Origin: Steromphala cineraria
Lineage: Eukaryota; Mollusca; Gastropoda; Trochida; Trochidae
NCBI GenBank assembly: GCA_916613615.1
Contig: OU744723.1
Location: 61,326,239 to 61,390,238, forward strand
DNA length: 64,000 nt
Direction: 5' to 3'
Under the pieces are notes generated by a model. It searched no databases. It saw nothing but the letters and a program-made list of their open reading frames with translations, and had not been told where the DNA came from. The position numbers were made by a program, and so were the translations under genes. Of this stretch, positions 12,964-24,911 are shown piece by piece; positions within the stretch are counted from its first letter, which is position 1, and every line of letters begins with the position of its first letter.

Positions 12964-15289
12964 GATAATTGTTAACCCTAGATTGTAGTCTGCTGGAAGG
13001 AAATGCTACATTGAATTTACATAAATGTTGTTTATACTCAGTGCGACTATTTATTACCGTCTTTGTTTCATGTAGTTTTGGTTATGTAAAAATGTAATCA
13101 TTCTTTAAACAATACCTTATAGATATTTCAAAAAGTTTTATATATTTTCTTGAAAATGAAAGAAATAGAAGGTCAAAGGTTGGCGCATTTTGTAAACTAA
13201 CAATAGTGCAAAATAAATGCAATGATAATAAGTTATGTAAATCAATCATATGACTTCATGTACAAGACGAAAACCTGCTTGAGTGATTGAGTGAAAGTTG
13301 AAGAAATATTATAATGTTATTTTTTTCAGAAGTTTACAATGGTAAATCTGAATGGCTCTCTATTTGTTATTTAACTATAAGTCCAACTTTATCGTTATGC
13401 TGTACAAATGCAGCCATGATGAACTGCAAAATATTTTTAATGTGAATGTTAGGAAGATGTTTGCAAATGTTGGCAAATATTGCACTTGAGGGCTTAAGAC
13501 GGAGCCTAGAATTTTAGAATTAAATATCTTTAGTTTAAAATGCGGCGTTTTGTTGTAATACGCAGTCAAAGTATATTCTTTAATACTATGCACGTGAGAA
13601 GTTAACAATTTTGCATAACCGGGTGTTGTTATACGTAAGTCCAGCTACATCAAATGTTTGCTCTGAATTGGTGTCTGGCAAGTTGTGATTAACAATCATT
13701 TGAACATATTCTTTAAACGTTTTGATTGTAAAAAATATGTACATCTTCTTTTGTGGCAGTGGTTTGATAAACTAGAACGAAACAAACTAAAACCTTGTGA
13801 GAAAAAGACAGACTAGAACGCGCCAGCTAAAAAAGCTCTATGAAATTCTTCTTCATTGTCATATGTCATTAAGTTTTAAAAAACCTCAGAATAGGTCACA
13901 TTATAATCAGCATTTTAATTTTAGGTGATTTGGGGATCAAGTGTTCCTTCTTCACAAGCTATATCTCCAGAACATGTGGTACTTCAATTTTCTTTGAATA
14001 TCCAGATATATGTACGTGATGTTTTATACTGTTAGTATTACATGTATATAACAGTGTGTGAGAACAAGTGTTCTCGACGTTTCGAATACATGCATAGTTT
14101 ATTGCCACAACAATCAAACGTACATTTAACATGTAAAAGAAGTGCGGAATTTGATACCAGCAGAATCACCGCTGGTATGTTAGAAAAGACTAGTAACAGA
14201 GTTGTTGATCGACATTAAAGTAATATTTATACAAAAGATAAAAAGAAATTACTGAACATGTGTATGTCTCTGTTCGGATTGTTTGTTGTTTGTATAGTTA
14301 ATCAAGTAAATGCCAATTTGTGATTAATGAAACACATAGATATCAAATAAAAGTTACTTGGCATAATTTAGGCTGTGGCATACATTTATTATCAAGTTAT
14401 GTGAAAGTGAATTTCGATTTGACACTTGACCAGTAGGTTTTCATACAGCGATTATATGACTGTCGCTAGAGGAATGACTTGATCAAACTTTACAAACAAT
14501 AACTTCGTTTGAGTGTTTCCCCTTGTAGTGAACAACTGGATATCTTACGTGTTGATAAAGATTACAATCGTTGCATTGATGTCATTTCTTGTCGTGCATG
14601 TTTCCTAGTGCTGATGAATACTAAAAATATGAATATTTGGACTTGCATTTCTCCCATTATTGTTATTTGTGATATGACGACAGATCATCTTGTCATTTCA
14701 TGTCTTCTTTCTTTGAAACGGAGCCCAGATTGGGAGGTTATAGAGATTTCAAATTCTTATTTACTACAGTGAGTGTTTGAGGCAAGTATCATTTGTTGCC
14801 ACAAGAACATCTTAAAACTGACATTTCTTTGTTAATGACACATTAGGGACTTTAACAACTAACCATTAACTTTGAATCGGTACTTTCTAAAACTGGTTCA
14901 ACAAATTCTTGCATAAAATCTTACTTTGGCGATATTCGGTGCACGTAAAGTGTCATTTACTATAAAAAAAACCCATTTGCTTTAATGTGCTTAAAAGCGC
15001 GACCAATTGGATAAAAACAGTAGCACGGTTAGAAATAGTCTCGTCTCGTCTCGTGAATCTCAGAATTTTTCAATTACGAATCTTTTAAATTTTCTTTGCT
15101 GAAAATTTAAAATGTTTCTTAAATTCATATTTGCTATAGAAACGAATTGTTTTTATACCAAACTGGAATATTTATGTTGCCAAAAAGTAAAGTTTTACAT
15201 CAAGACCATACACGCGAATACCACTATTGACCAATGTATGTTCAGTTAAAAGATTGATGATGAATATTAAGAAGAAGAATGAGGCTAAT
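12964..15289. other. No recognisable feature
   Basis: AT-rich non-repetitive sequence. The open frames at 13,375-13,608 (-) and 14,509-14,772 (+) show no domain, no splice context and no unusual composition, and are not supported as genes. Confidence 0.5.
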
Positions 15290-15760
15290 AATAATGGATA
15301 GCTTTTATATAGCGCTAAATCTCCGCATTGCAGACTCAGAGCGCTCTATGCTCCAGTACCCTGGTCTTACCCAAGCTGACGTATATGTGGCTAGAAGGTC
15401 ACCACCATCACAGCTCTTTACCAGGTACCCATTTCCTGCTGGGTGAACAGAGGCACATTTTGAATAAAGCCACTTTCCCAGGTTGACACCACAAGTCTGT
15501 CAACTTGTGTGTCAGTGTGGGGCAGGGGATCAACCCTTCAAACTCTCAGTTTATTCAGCAGTGACCGACTAACCCACTCTTGCAGCGAGGCGCGCCCATT
15601 GTTGCTGAACTATACTGATAGAGGTCGACTGACCATTGCACAGGACCACGAGCCACCAATACTCTCTGCATTGCTGCTCACGACAGTCTGTTTTTCTTTC
15701 CAATGGTCATCTTTCAAAAGTAGTCTGACCAGTGGTCCGGTAGACATTTAACTCACATTT
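15290..15760. repeat. Probable interspersed repeat, class unknown
   Basis: A GC-richer island stands out from its surroundings. It opens with TTTATATAGCGCTAAATCTC, then CAGAGCGCTC, TACCAGGTACCCATTT and CTGGGTGAACAGAGGCACA. The TATATAGCGC...AGCGCTC head is familiar from dispersed repeats of marine invertebrates, but no second copy lies in this window to confirm it. The 80-codon open frame at 15,509-15,751 has no recognisable domain. Confidence 0.4.
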
Positions 15761-15940
15761 CACTCATGTTTCATCAACAGGCTAGATAATATATAGGTAC
15801 ATGAGATGTATACTGATTGACTATGATTGAATAGTGAACGTTTATAAAAGTGCCATACTACTGACTCTAAATTCTATGCCCCATCATTTTCATATTAGTT
15901 ATAATTCAATGGCTACTTACGCGTTCTGAGCTCATTTTAA

Positions 15941-16295
15941 AGGAACAGTAGCACGTTTTTGGGGGGAATATAAGGTGATGTCAGGAAAATGAAAATTAAT
16001 GGTTCCAATTGAAAGACAATCTATTACAACTAAATGAAGCAGTAATAATTCAATTATATAACGTAAAGTTTAGCCTTGAGATTCCTTTTACTTACACAAA
16101 ATGTATGAAAGGTCTTCACATAAAAGGGCTGCCAATGGATTCAATGTGAATATTCATACTTTGTCCTCTGCCTATGAATGGTTGGCTTGTTTAATGAGAT
16201 TTTTGACACTGTCTATATATTACATTTAGCATTACCTTACAATTATCAGTAAAATACTTAAAACAAAAATTATCAAAAAACGTGCTACTGCCCCT
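15941..16295 (+). mobile_element. Complete MITE with TTAA flanks
   Basis: A 355-bp element starts AGGAACAGTAGCACGTTTTT and ends AAAAAACGTGCTACTGCCCCT, an inverted repeat of about 20 bp with two differences. Both sides carry TTAA (15,937-15,940 and 16,296-16,299). No coding capacity is present. A TTAA target suggests piggyBac- or Kolobok-type mobilisation, although TTAA could also be part of the terminus. Confidence 0.88.
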
Positions 16296-16299
16296 TTAA

Positions 16300-18830
16300 A
16301 AAAGTCTGTGATGAATAAAAACACTTTTTATTTCAAAATTCTGAATAATACGTTTTTAGTAAAAGATGTATTGCTCAATGTAATGTGTCATATATTTCTT
16401 TCTTATAAATAAACTTGAAACATTTGTGTACACTTTATAAACGTCAAAGTCGCCTACTCAAATGATAGGAATTAATATGAATGATGAGAGTTTATTAGGA
16501 AAAAAATGCACATAACTACTCTGCTTTGATGACACATCATGAAGGTACACATTGACATTTTTCTCCTTGTCTTTTACCTAATTCCATGCAAAATTATCGT
16601 GCAATCTTAGTAAATGAAAAGCTCTGTGCATGAACTTATCATATGCTAGAATATCAGCTTTAAAAAACATATAAAAATATGCATATAAGTCAGGGATAAG
16701 TATTGATCGAAAATTATGACTCACTAGGAGAGTGGGCTAGTAACTTGCTAACTTTGGATCCTGGACTAAACTTGACCCCTGGGGTTATTCATTAGTTTCT
16801 CAGCTGACCAGTTAGGGACAATCCAGCGATAATCAGTGTATATTGTAACAAATGATGTAAAACATGATACTGTCAATCTTGGTCATTGTTTGCAATAGTT
16901 AATAGACAAACACTCTCACATCACTATTTTGAACGACATATAGGACTAATGTTCTATAGGTTCTATAAGGAATATTAAATGCTCTTTTAGAGGTACCTCT
17001 TGCATTACAATGAATGAAAGGAAATGTAAGTATGACACCGACGTTTGCAGCATAAACGATAATGATATGCATGAGTATATCAGAGCAAATAACAAGGTAC
17101 CAAGGGTAGTGCGGGAAGAGTGTAAGTGGAAATCTTTGTGAACACTTGAGTGTGTTTAGTATACGAAAATACATGATTGAGTACCAGCTGATTTCTGTTA
17201 CCCTTTATGTTGTGAAATAGCAGAGACTCGAGTGCTACTACCCTTGAAAACTTCATTCCCCAGAAGATGAAATAAGAGACTGAACTGAGCTGACGCATGC
17301 CATCTCTGCCATTGTCAGTGTCATATGTTTAAACTCACACATGACAAAGGAAGCCAACTTCTAACTGCCATATAGCTTTTCTGCTACTGTGTGATAAACT
17401 CCAGTACTCCAGCACCAGTTAAAACGAATTCTTTTCTAAGTAAATAATTAAATAAGGGTCTTGATTTTTTCATACATTGACTATCTAATGATTAACATTA
17501 AGGAACCAGTTCATGAGTTGTTTTGGGTCACATATAACAAACTGTTCAAATAAGTTGTGTATTGTGATCAAAAACTGGACAATACGGCAGTCTATCAGTC
17601 AAATGAAATATTTGGAAACTTATAGTATTCAGAAAGACAGTTACAAGTTAATAATGTTCGAAAGGCCATATAACTATTATCTTTGTAAGTTGGAGATGTG
17701 ATTATTTCCTTAAATGACCATAATTGAATATTTTACGATTTTCATTTGAAAGAAGCATTGAACGTATTTGGGCTATTATTAGATGGATGAGTGCGATTTT
17801 TGGGTGTAGATAATTGAAAAATGGAAGAAAACTCTTCATGATGAAAATCGTGGAGTGACTTTTAAGCATATTTACAATTGTTTTAATATCATATTATAAA
17901 AAGAAATACTCTTTATGAACAATCAATTCATTCCAACTATAAAAGTTGATTATTTAACTGTTGAAACGCATTCTTTAATTTAAATCATTGTCGATCAGTT
18001 ATCTTGTTAAAGCTAGCCAACTTGTTTTTATTTAAGTGGTTTAGGAGGAAATGTAATATATATTTAACACTATACTGCTTATATGCGCGATTCTATGCTT
18101 CTGCCCTTTACTGCTTTTCTATGCGATTCTACGCCTTTCGAGACCTACGCAAGTCTAGCCCCGTGCATCAACAAAAAACGCTGAATCTTGTGGAAATTAT
18201 GTCTTACATCGCTTCTGCATACACACAACTTACGTTCCTATTTTAAAAATGATAATTTCCTTTCCAATCTCTTGTTTATTTCAAAACCCGAGGCACATGC
18301 TTAAAATCGTCATGACTCAGAAAATAAAGTTTGCCTTGTACTTTTATCCATTCAGCGAAGGGCGTGTTTACAGAGGACTGGTTATGTTTTTTTAACTGGA
18401 CCCTTTTATAATAGTATCATAGTAAGCTTATTTCAAGATTAAAATCCAAAAAAATTAAGTTTTAAAGGTGATAATTAATGCCTCTTTGTTTATTGATAAC
18501 CTTTATTTTGCTGTGACAGCTTGATATAAATTTATTATCGTTTTGAGCGACCCGGAAGTTAATATTACGAACACTGTGTTTTCTGTCGAAATGCCATTCA
18601 AGGCGATGCAAGCTGTTAAAAAGTTGCCAGTGGACGTTATAAGGTGAGTATACGTGTTAATAATGATATGGTTCTGAATATTATCAAAAGTCAAATAGTT
18701 TTGCTTTGTAAAAATTGTCTATCATCAAGTTTGAAAGCACAGGAACAACTATTCATATAAGGGCATTCTACACACGGACTGCGCAAAGTTGCAAAATTTG
18801 ATTGACAGATGTAAACAAACACACGACATC
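16300..18830. other. No recognisable feature
   Basis: AT-rich sequence with scattered short open frames on both strands that overlap one another and carry no recognisable domain. At 18,592-18,642 an ATG-initiated stretch runs into AAG/GTGAGTA, an excellent splice-donor match, but no partner exon could be connected to it. Confidence 0.45.
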
Positions 18831-18837
18831 CTTCAAG

Positions 18838-18921
18838 ATGTCACAGATGTCAAGTGACTTTTCGTGGCACCCATCGCAGACAGATGAAAGTGATATGAGT
18901 GGAAATAATGATTTTTTCTTC
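18838..18921 (+). pseudogene. Possible N-terminal piece of the piggyBac-like transposase
   Basis: An ATG opens 27 codons reading MSQMSSDFSWHPSQTDESD and then MSGNND before a stop. The acidic Ser/Asp-rich start resembles N-termini of piggyBac transposases, and it lies about 400 bp upstream of an unmistakable piggyBac core on the same strand. The sequence between holds no further recognisable transposase, so the link rests on context only. Confidence 0.35.
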
Positions 18922-19330
18922 TGAATGCTGAATTACTGCAGTACCTGCACATTAAAAAAGGGACCATTCGAGTGGGGTATTTTTTGTGGAAACGAAATTC
19001 AGGAGGACTTTCCTGTTTACAATTATATAGGATTTTTACATCATAATTTCACACTTAATTTCATATATCTTTGTGAAATAAGCATTTTAGTTGTTAAAGA
19101 TTTGACAATTTGACAAAAAATAAAGTGTATCGCTCAAAAAATAAAAACATCGTGAAATGAAGCCAATCATCGAAGCTACGATCGTGGAATGCATTAATTC
19201 GACAAAATGGTGTAGCAACTGATAACTTTTATTATGAATTATTTGTAAATATGCTCCTCTTCTATCGATCAAGTAGTTATTACTTAATTTTGTTAATTAA
19301 TAAGCATATTACAGCACATTTGTTTTCTAG

Positions 19331-20992
19331 CAATGCTAACCTTTCAAATGGCGGATGAAAGCCGCTCGAGTGGTGCCTTTAATGAATCAACTAATGGCAC
19401 AGATCCACTAGGTAAAGTGAGACCACTTCTAACCGACACTCTGTTCAACATAAGGGAGAATTATGCCCCAAAGCAGCACCTGTCCCTAGATTAGGGCATG
19501 GTTGCATTTAAAGGGAGACACACTGCAGTACAATACAATCCCTCAAAACCAATCAGGAGAGGTTTGAAAGTTTGGATGCTCTGTGATAGCCAGTCTGGCT
19601 TTTGTCACAATTTTTAGGTTAGAAAATGAGCATTTACTCTACCTATTTGACTATCAATTCTTTACTCTGTATACAAATGGATGAATATTACAAGTTATCA
19701 AGCTAATTTATTTGATATTTAATTAAAATTATTTATAAAGTGCAAAATTATTATCAGAACTTTTAAAAAACTATATCAGACCTTTTACCAAATCATCATG
19801 ATGAAAATGTCATTTCAGGTGTACATGGGAAAACTGCTTGAAGGGGATAGCGGTCCAACGGATACAAGGTGACCCGAGGTCTAACAACCGAACTGGCCGG
19901 GAAACACCACCAGGTGTTCTTCGACAGCTATTTTACATCCAGCCCTCTACTGATCTCACTGAAGGAAGATGGCATTTACACCTGTGGTACTGTAAAAGCA
20001 AACAGGAAGGGTCTTCCGCATGAATTCAGGTTAGTCAAGTCATTTATCATTTAAAACAAAGTGGTAATACTTTAGGATAGTCAAGTTACAAAATGTATCT
20101 GTTGTGAATCAGAGGTTGTGAAATATTTTTCATTTGTATTGTATTGTTATTCTTCAACTTGTAAGGGAATGAATCATATTATTATTGCTGATAAGTCATC
20201 ATTATCAAGGTAGAAAATCAACATTAATTAACTTAGTGGTAGTCTGTAGGGTTACTAATTCAAGTTTTAACCAGCCAGAATTGAAAGCAATAGTGCATGA
20301 CAACTACAAGGTAATAATATACATTTGTATGTGTCCATTGATAATATCTAACTTGGTAAAGGGGAACATTTCAACACCTGCTGTGACTAATCCATTGTTT
20401 TTGAGGTAATATTCCAAACCTACATGGATGGAATATAAAGTGTTTGGAGCCAATATTAAACTTAATTCATTCCTCAGACAGAAAGTTCAAATTTCTAGCC
20501 CAGTTACTATTTCTGTGTGTTTCTTGTGAGTTAATGACTATTTTGTCTGTTAGCTTAGTTAAATAATGCTGACATTTACAGTATGTACTGATTGTTAAAG
20601 TTATAAACTGTTTGTTTCAGAAGCCTTCTAAGATGCAGCAGGGCGAATCCCGAGCATACCAGTGCGGACAGCTGACAGCCTATGTATGGCAGGATAAGAG
20701 GCCCGTCATCCTTCTTGTACATCAATTGGTTTCAGCATTCCAACATAGGGGGAGATCCCGTACCGGTGTGTTGCCACTAACCTGTTCCACACTGCATGAG
20801 CACAGATGGGTGCGCCTTAAACGAAAGAAGTCGACTTGCAAGTGGTGTCGTGCAAAGAGAGGTGTGAGGCGGGATACCGTCTATGGCTGTGTGTCGTGTA
20901 ATCAGCACTTCTGCTCCCTGGCCCACCACAGTGCCACACACTCAACAGGAACAGGAACAGTGATCACAGTGTCTTTCACATTCTCACTTTGA
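19331..20992 (+). pseudogene. Fossil piggyBac-type transposase, interrupted by intron-like segments
   Basis: Three blocks align in order to the DDE_Tnp_1_7 family. Block 1 (about 19,331-19,617) reads DPLGKVRPLLTDTLF, HLSLD (first catalytic Asp at 19,489-19,491), KGRHTAVQYNPSKP and LCDSQSGFCHNF. Block 2 (about 19,819-20,029) reads VYMGKLLEGDSG, VFFDSYFTSSPLL (second catalytic Asp), IYTCGTVKANRKGLP. Block 3 (20,621-20,992) reads AYVWQDKRPVI and ends in the Cys/His-rich domain CKWCRAKRG...GCVSC...FCSLAHH. Lesions are a TAG right after the first catalytic Asp (19,492-19,494), a TAG at 19,615-19,617, and a frameshift near 19,866-19,870. Blocks 1/2 and 2/3 are separated by segments with GTTAGA/TTTCAG and GTTAGT/TTTCAG borders, as if introns, although the second junction is not in phase. 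The third catalytic Asp is not visible. It is inactive and ancient. Confidence 0.85.
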
Positions 20993-22611
20993 AGCAAAGA
21001 TTTACCAGTACCTGACATTCATAGACTCTTCATGCTTTCCTCCACTGAAAACTGTGATATTGATACATTTTGACTTATAAATCTTATATCATTTGCAAAC
21101 TGGCAACTGCACTGTGTCCATAGAGTTATTCTTTGTTATGTGTTTCAATGTTTTCAAGGGAGACAATCCAATTTAAAATGTAACGGTAACCATCTTTTCA
21201 TGAGTTGTAGGAAATTTACTGCATATCATACAATATGGTTAGTAAGCATCAGTATAAAAGTAATAATTTATACATGTACTTTAAACATTGGATTCTGATA
21301 TGGTGAGCCTTGAGTTCATTAGAGAATTTTGGAATGATTGAAAGTGAATTGTCTCCCCTTGATCAACATGTTTCTTTATTTGTTTCTACATTGTGAATGA
21401 AATGAACATAACGTATATATATTTGACATATTTGATTGATTGTGTAACAATAAGAGACCAGTACATGATGATTCATGTCTATGATAATGATAAATCACTC
21501 AAGTGTTTGCCTCATCAACAGACTTGTTCATAATACAGATGTCATGATGGCAAGAGTTGATAAGCTAATGTTGATAGACTATAGTTTCTGTGAATGTTTC
21601 TTAATTCATATTAACTATTAAGGAATGTTAGTTGCATTACTAAATAAGAATAAATCAAGCATTCTACTCTTATTCCTCTCATGTTTTATGGGTTTTTTTC
21701 CAACTGTGTTGCAGTTTTGGAAGTCAGTGATTCAATAGCAGTAAAGAACATAGCAGACTTCACATTGGAATTAATTGATTATTTATGCTATTTCTTGATT
21801 GTTAAACATTCAAAGCTGTTATCTGCTTTAATGTGCTATAACATCATTAAGGAAAGGCTAATGTTACGTTTGTGATTTACATTTGCTCTGATGAAGTCAT
21901 TTAAATTACTTTCCTTGATCATCATTTGAACCAGATTTTCTCCCCTATCCATCAATCAAACAAATCTTTACATCCAAACTCTCAAGTGTACTTTATCTTT
22001 TTATTGTTCATTATAACCTTAGAGTACTAGTTATTCTTAAACTGCTTATTAAATAGATCTTAAATGGGTTTTTGTCTCTTAAAACTTTTCAGGATATAAA
22101 CATAAGTATCTTTCACCTGCTGTAAAGTGTACTCGTTAAGATATCGTTAATGAATTTAAAAAAGTTAAAAAAATACTTTTTAGTGACACAGAGAAATCAT
22201 TAAGGAATAATTGTATCATTTCAAAAGTTACATTTTTTCATTTCTAATTGTTTTTAATTTTTAAATTTCTTGCAAGCAGTAAGGGGCTGTGCAGGTGCTT
22301 GTCAGGTAAGAAGAAAGGTGGTAGTTGGGTGTCGGTATTGCAAGCAGTAAAGAGTTAAAAAAACAGAACTACTTTTGGCATATCGACCATAAAGAACTCG
22401 AGCTGAATATAAGTGAAATATAAGGAATATTCACATAATTAGTGTACATGCTTGTTAAGAAAGTGCAATACTCAAAATATAAATTTCTTCATTTATCTAA
22501 TATTAAAAACCGGACAGGTATATAATCATCCGGACTGGCAGATGTTTAAAGGAACCAGTCCGTCTGTCTGGCTTTAGTTTTTGGGAGTTTTATACACTGG
22601 GTACTTGCATT
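20993..22611. other. No recognisable gene; one local hairpin
   Basis: AT-rich sequence. CGGACTGG at about 22,531 is followed about 20 bp later by its complement CCAGTCCG. A short duplicated motif, TTGCAAGCAGTAA, occurs near 22,270 and 22,340. The open frame at 21,681-21,875 is not supported. Confidence 0.5.
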
Positions 22612-22775
22612 AAAATTTTGTGGATTTAAAGAACTTCTGTGGATAGAAATTTTATCCCATGAACATAATTTACATCTCAAGTGCAAGAAATGAGTGAATG
22701 AAGGATGTGCTCAGAATGAAATTCAAATTGCAGACGTTTGAGACACGCCCATTATCGATAACTAATGATTGAATC
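22612..22775 (+). repeat. Solitary, diverged monomer of the 190-bp satellite
   Basis: AATTTACATCTCAAGTGCAA, AGAAATGAGTGA, then a shortened middle and GACGTTTGAGACACGCCCA match the satellite monomer of 1-9.35 kb in the same order (monomer: ATTTTACATCTAAAGTGT, AGAAATGAGTGA, GACGTCTGAGACACGCCCA). The copy is about 13 kb from the array edge. It is interrupted by small deletions and has no neighbouring monomer. Confidence 0.8.
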
Positions 22776-22974
22776 TTTCTTCTTTTAGAAAATGAGTTTA
22801 TCCTTAAACATTTTTTTTTATATTTGAAACAGCGCCTTCTTTCTTGTCAGGCAACTTTTCCCTGGTAGAGGTAGGGTAACAATAACGTTTCCCCAGTGTA
22901 TCTATGGTATAAGTTATGATAGGATAGAAAGGTGAACTCTGTCCTCCACAGTGAACCCATTTACATGGCGATAA

Positions 22975-23232
22975 GGTCAGATGATTTAGTATTTAACGAT
23001 GCTTTCAAGCATATTTCAAATATATCATGGCTCATAGTATTATTGCAGGGAGAAAGTCCTCAATGCTATTTTCACTATGCAATGTGGTGAAACCTTCCAT
23101 CATCGGCTGGACCTGAAATTCAGTGTTATCTTGCACTCAAAAAGTTCAGTCAGTTTCCTACTGCAACCAAAATTGCCGAGCCCTTTGCTGTATTCGAACC
23201 CTGAACCACTTGTTCCACGCCCCTCTCCAAAT
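22975..23232 (-). mobile_element. tRNA-headed SINE
   Basis: Read on the minus strand, a promoter-like head with B box GGTTCGAATAC is followed by GGGCTCGGCAA, GCAGTAGGAAACTGAC, CTGAATTTCAG and ATGATATATTTGAAATATG. The same blocks in the same order appear at 62,895-63,225. This copy lacks about 33 bp of the tRNA-like head. Confidence 0.75.
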
Positions 23233-24625
23233 ATAACCTTTAGTAAATAGAGAATCTCAGTAAGAGTTACAAATATCCGAAGCTTGCCGAGGATTTTAAA
23301 CTTTTATCAAGGAGTGTTGATATATTGATATCAGAAGACAAAAGTTTGGGACTCTATTTAACATCCTAAATAATTCCTCATTAGTTTTTAAAAGAATTAT
23401 GAACATCTCTGAACACAAAACTCATATTTGGGTTTCAGTGCTGTGATGTCATAGCATTGTGATGTTATCATGTTTATGATGTCATAGCATTGTAAGGTGA
23501 TTAATTAATGATGCAAAAGTATTGCGATGTCATGTAGATGACGCCATCAGGGCATTGTTCCAAATCTACTGACTGTTTTATTCTTACCAATACAAGGCAT
23601 TGCACTTGAGAATTTTATAAAGTCTATTAAAAGATACTTATTTGTTTATACCTTTAACAGATGAAACCAAAATTCATTGCGGAAAGTAATTGAAGTTTTG
23701 TTTTGTTGGAACACACATGTTTTGAAATGGACTGTTCTTAATCTAATTTATAACTAAAATAGTCAAACCCTTGTTATGTGTCGTATTCTTCTGCAATATT
23801 TTGAATGAATTATGATATGTTTGATTCCAAAAGTACAGAAGCCTGTTACCGCCAACATAAAATGAAAAGCTTCTGGCAATAACGACTGTTCATCTCGTAA
23901 ATACGACTTTCAATTTGAAGGCAATGATAAATTAAGACTGTCATGATGTATAACTTCCAACTGACAGTATCCTTTTTGAGAGATAAGCTCCTTCCACAAG
24001 TTTCGTTCAATTTCACCGACACACATATGTTTTTACTTGCTCCTTGTGCCCAGTTAAAGAATTCTTCAAAGGTGTATCCCTTATCATGGACTATTTGAAT
24101 ACATCTATCAATTGCATCCATGTCACTCTTTTAGGATAGGCAATTACTTTCAATTAAACACCCAAAAAGTCTATCACAAAATATATATAGAAATTGATAT
24201 CATAATTATGATGCTACATGATATGCATTGTATATATTTTAGTGTCATCTAACATTAAATAAGATTTATTCGTTAACTAATAACATATATTCATCCAAAT
24301 GCTGAACACACTTTATGGACCGTTGTGTGTAGAAGTTCAATGAAGTTCATGAAGGCTAGGTAATCAGTGATTTTTTAAAGTACGGTTTGAATAAATCTAA
24401 AGCATCATTACAATAAGTAATGGTCTTTCTAAATGTTGGGACTAGGGCAAACTGACCAAGGTTCGGACAGCGTCCCATTCTAAATATCTTCAGAGATTGT
24501 ATTGTCAAATATTTTATGAAGAAAATTGGTAAACTAAGTAAATTAAGCAAACTGTGTTATAAACAATCATCATTTCTACAATTTTATGATAAAAATCGAT
24601 TGCAGACTACCTGCAAAAAGACAGT
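23233..24625. other. Mostly featureless; one protein-like short frame on the minus strand
   Basis: At 23,846-24,121 (-) an ATG opens 91 codons whose first part, MDAIDRCIQIVHDKGYTF and EEFFNWAQGAS, reads like real protein. It is followed by a possible donor (CAA/GTAAAA at about 24,034), after which the frame becomes less convincing. No domain is recognised. The rest is AT-rich DNA. Confidence 0.3.
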
Positions 24626-24629
24626 TTAA

Positions 24630-24907
24630 AGGGACAGTTGTAAGACAATATATTCAAACTAAATGGAACAGTAATAATTCTGATACATAATGTTAAGTTT
24701 AGCCATGCGATTCCTTTTTCTTAATCAAAATTAATTAAAGGTGTTCACAAAAAATGGCCGCCAATGGAATTCATGTGAATCGTCATACTTTGTCCTCTGA
24801 CTATGGCTGATTGGCTTGTGTAATGAGATTAATGACACTATCAAAGTAATAATAAACAGTGAAAATTTTATAAATTTTTAAATTATCAAAAAACGTGCTA
24901 CTGCCCC
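24630..24907 (+). mobile_element. MITE, internally deleted copy
   Basis: AGGGACAGT...CGTGCTACTGCCCC lies between TTAA at 24,626 and TTAA at 24,908. The interior (GTAATAATTCTGATACATAA, GTTTAGCCATGCGATTCC, GGCCGCCAATGGAATTCATG) matches the full copies. About 60 bp after the left terminus is missing. Confidence 0.85.
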
Positions 24908-24911
24908 TTAA

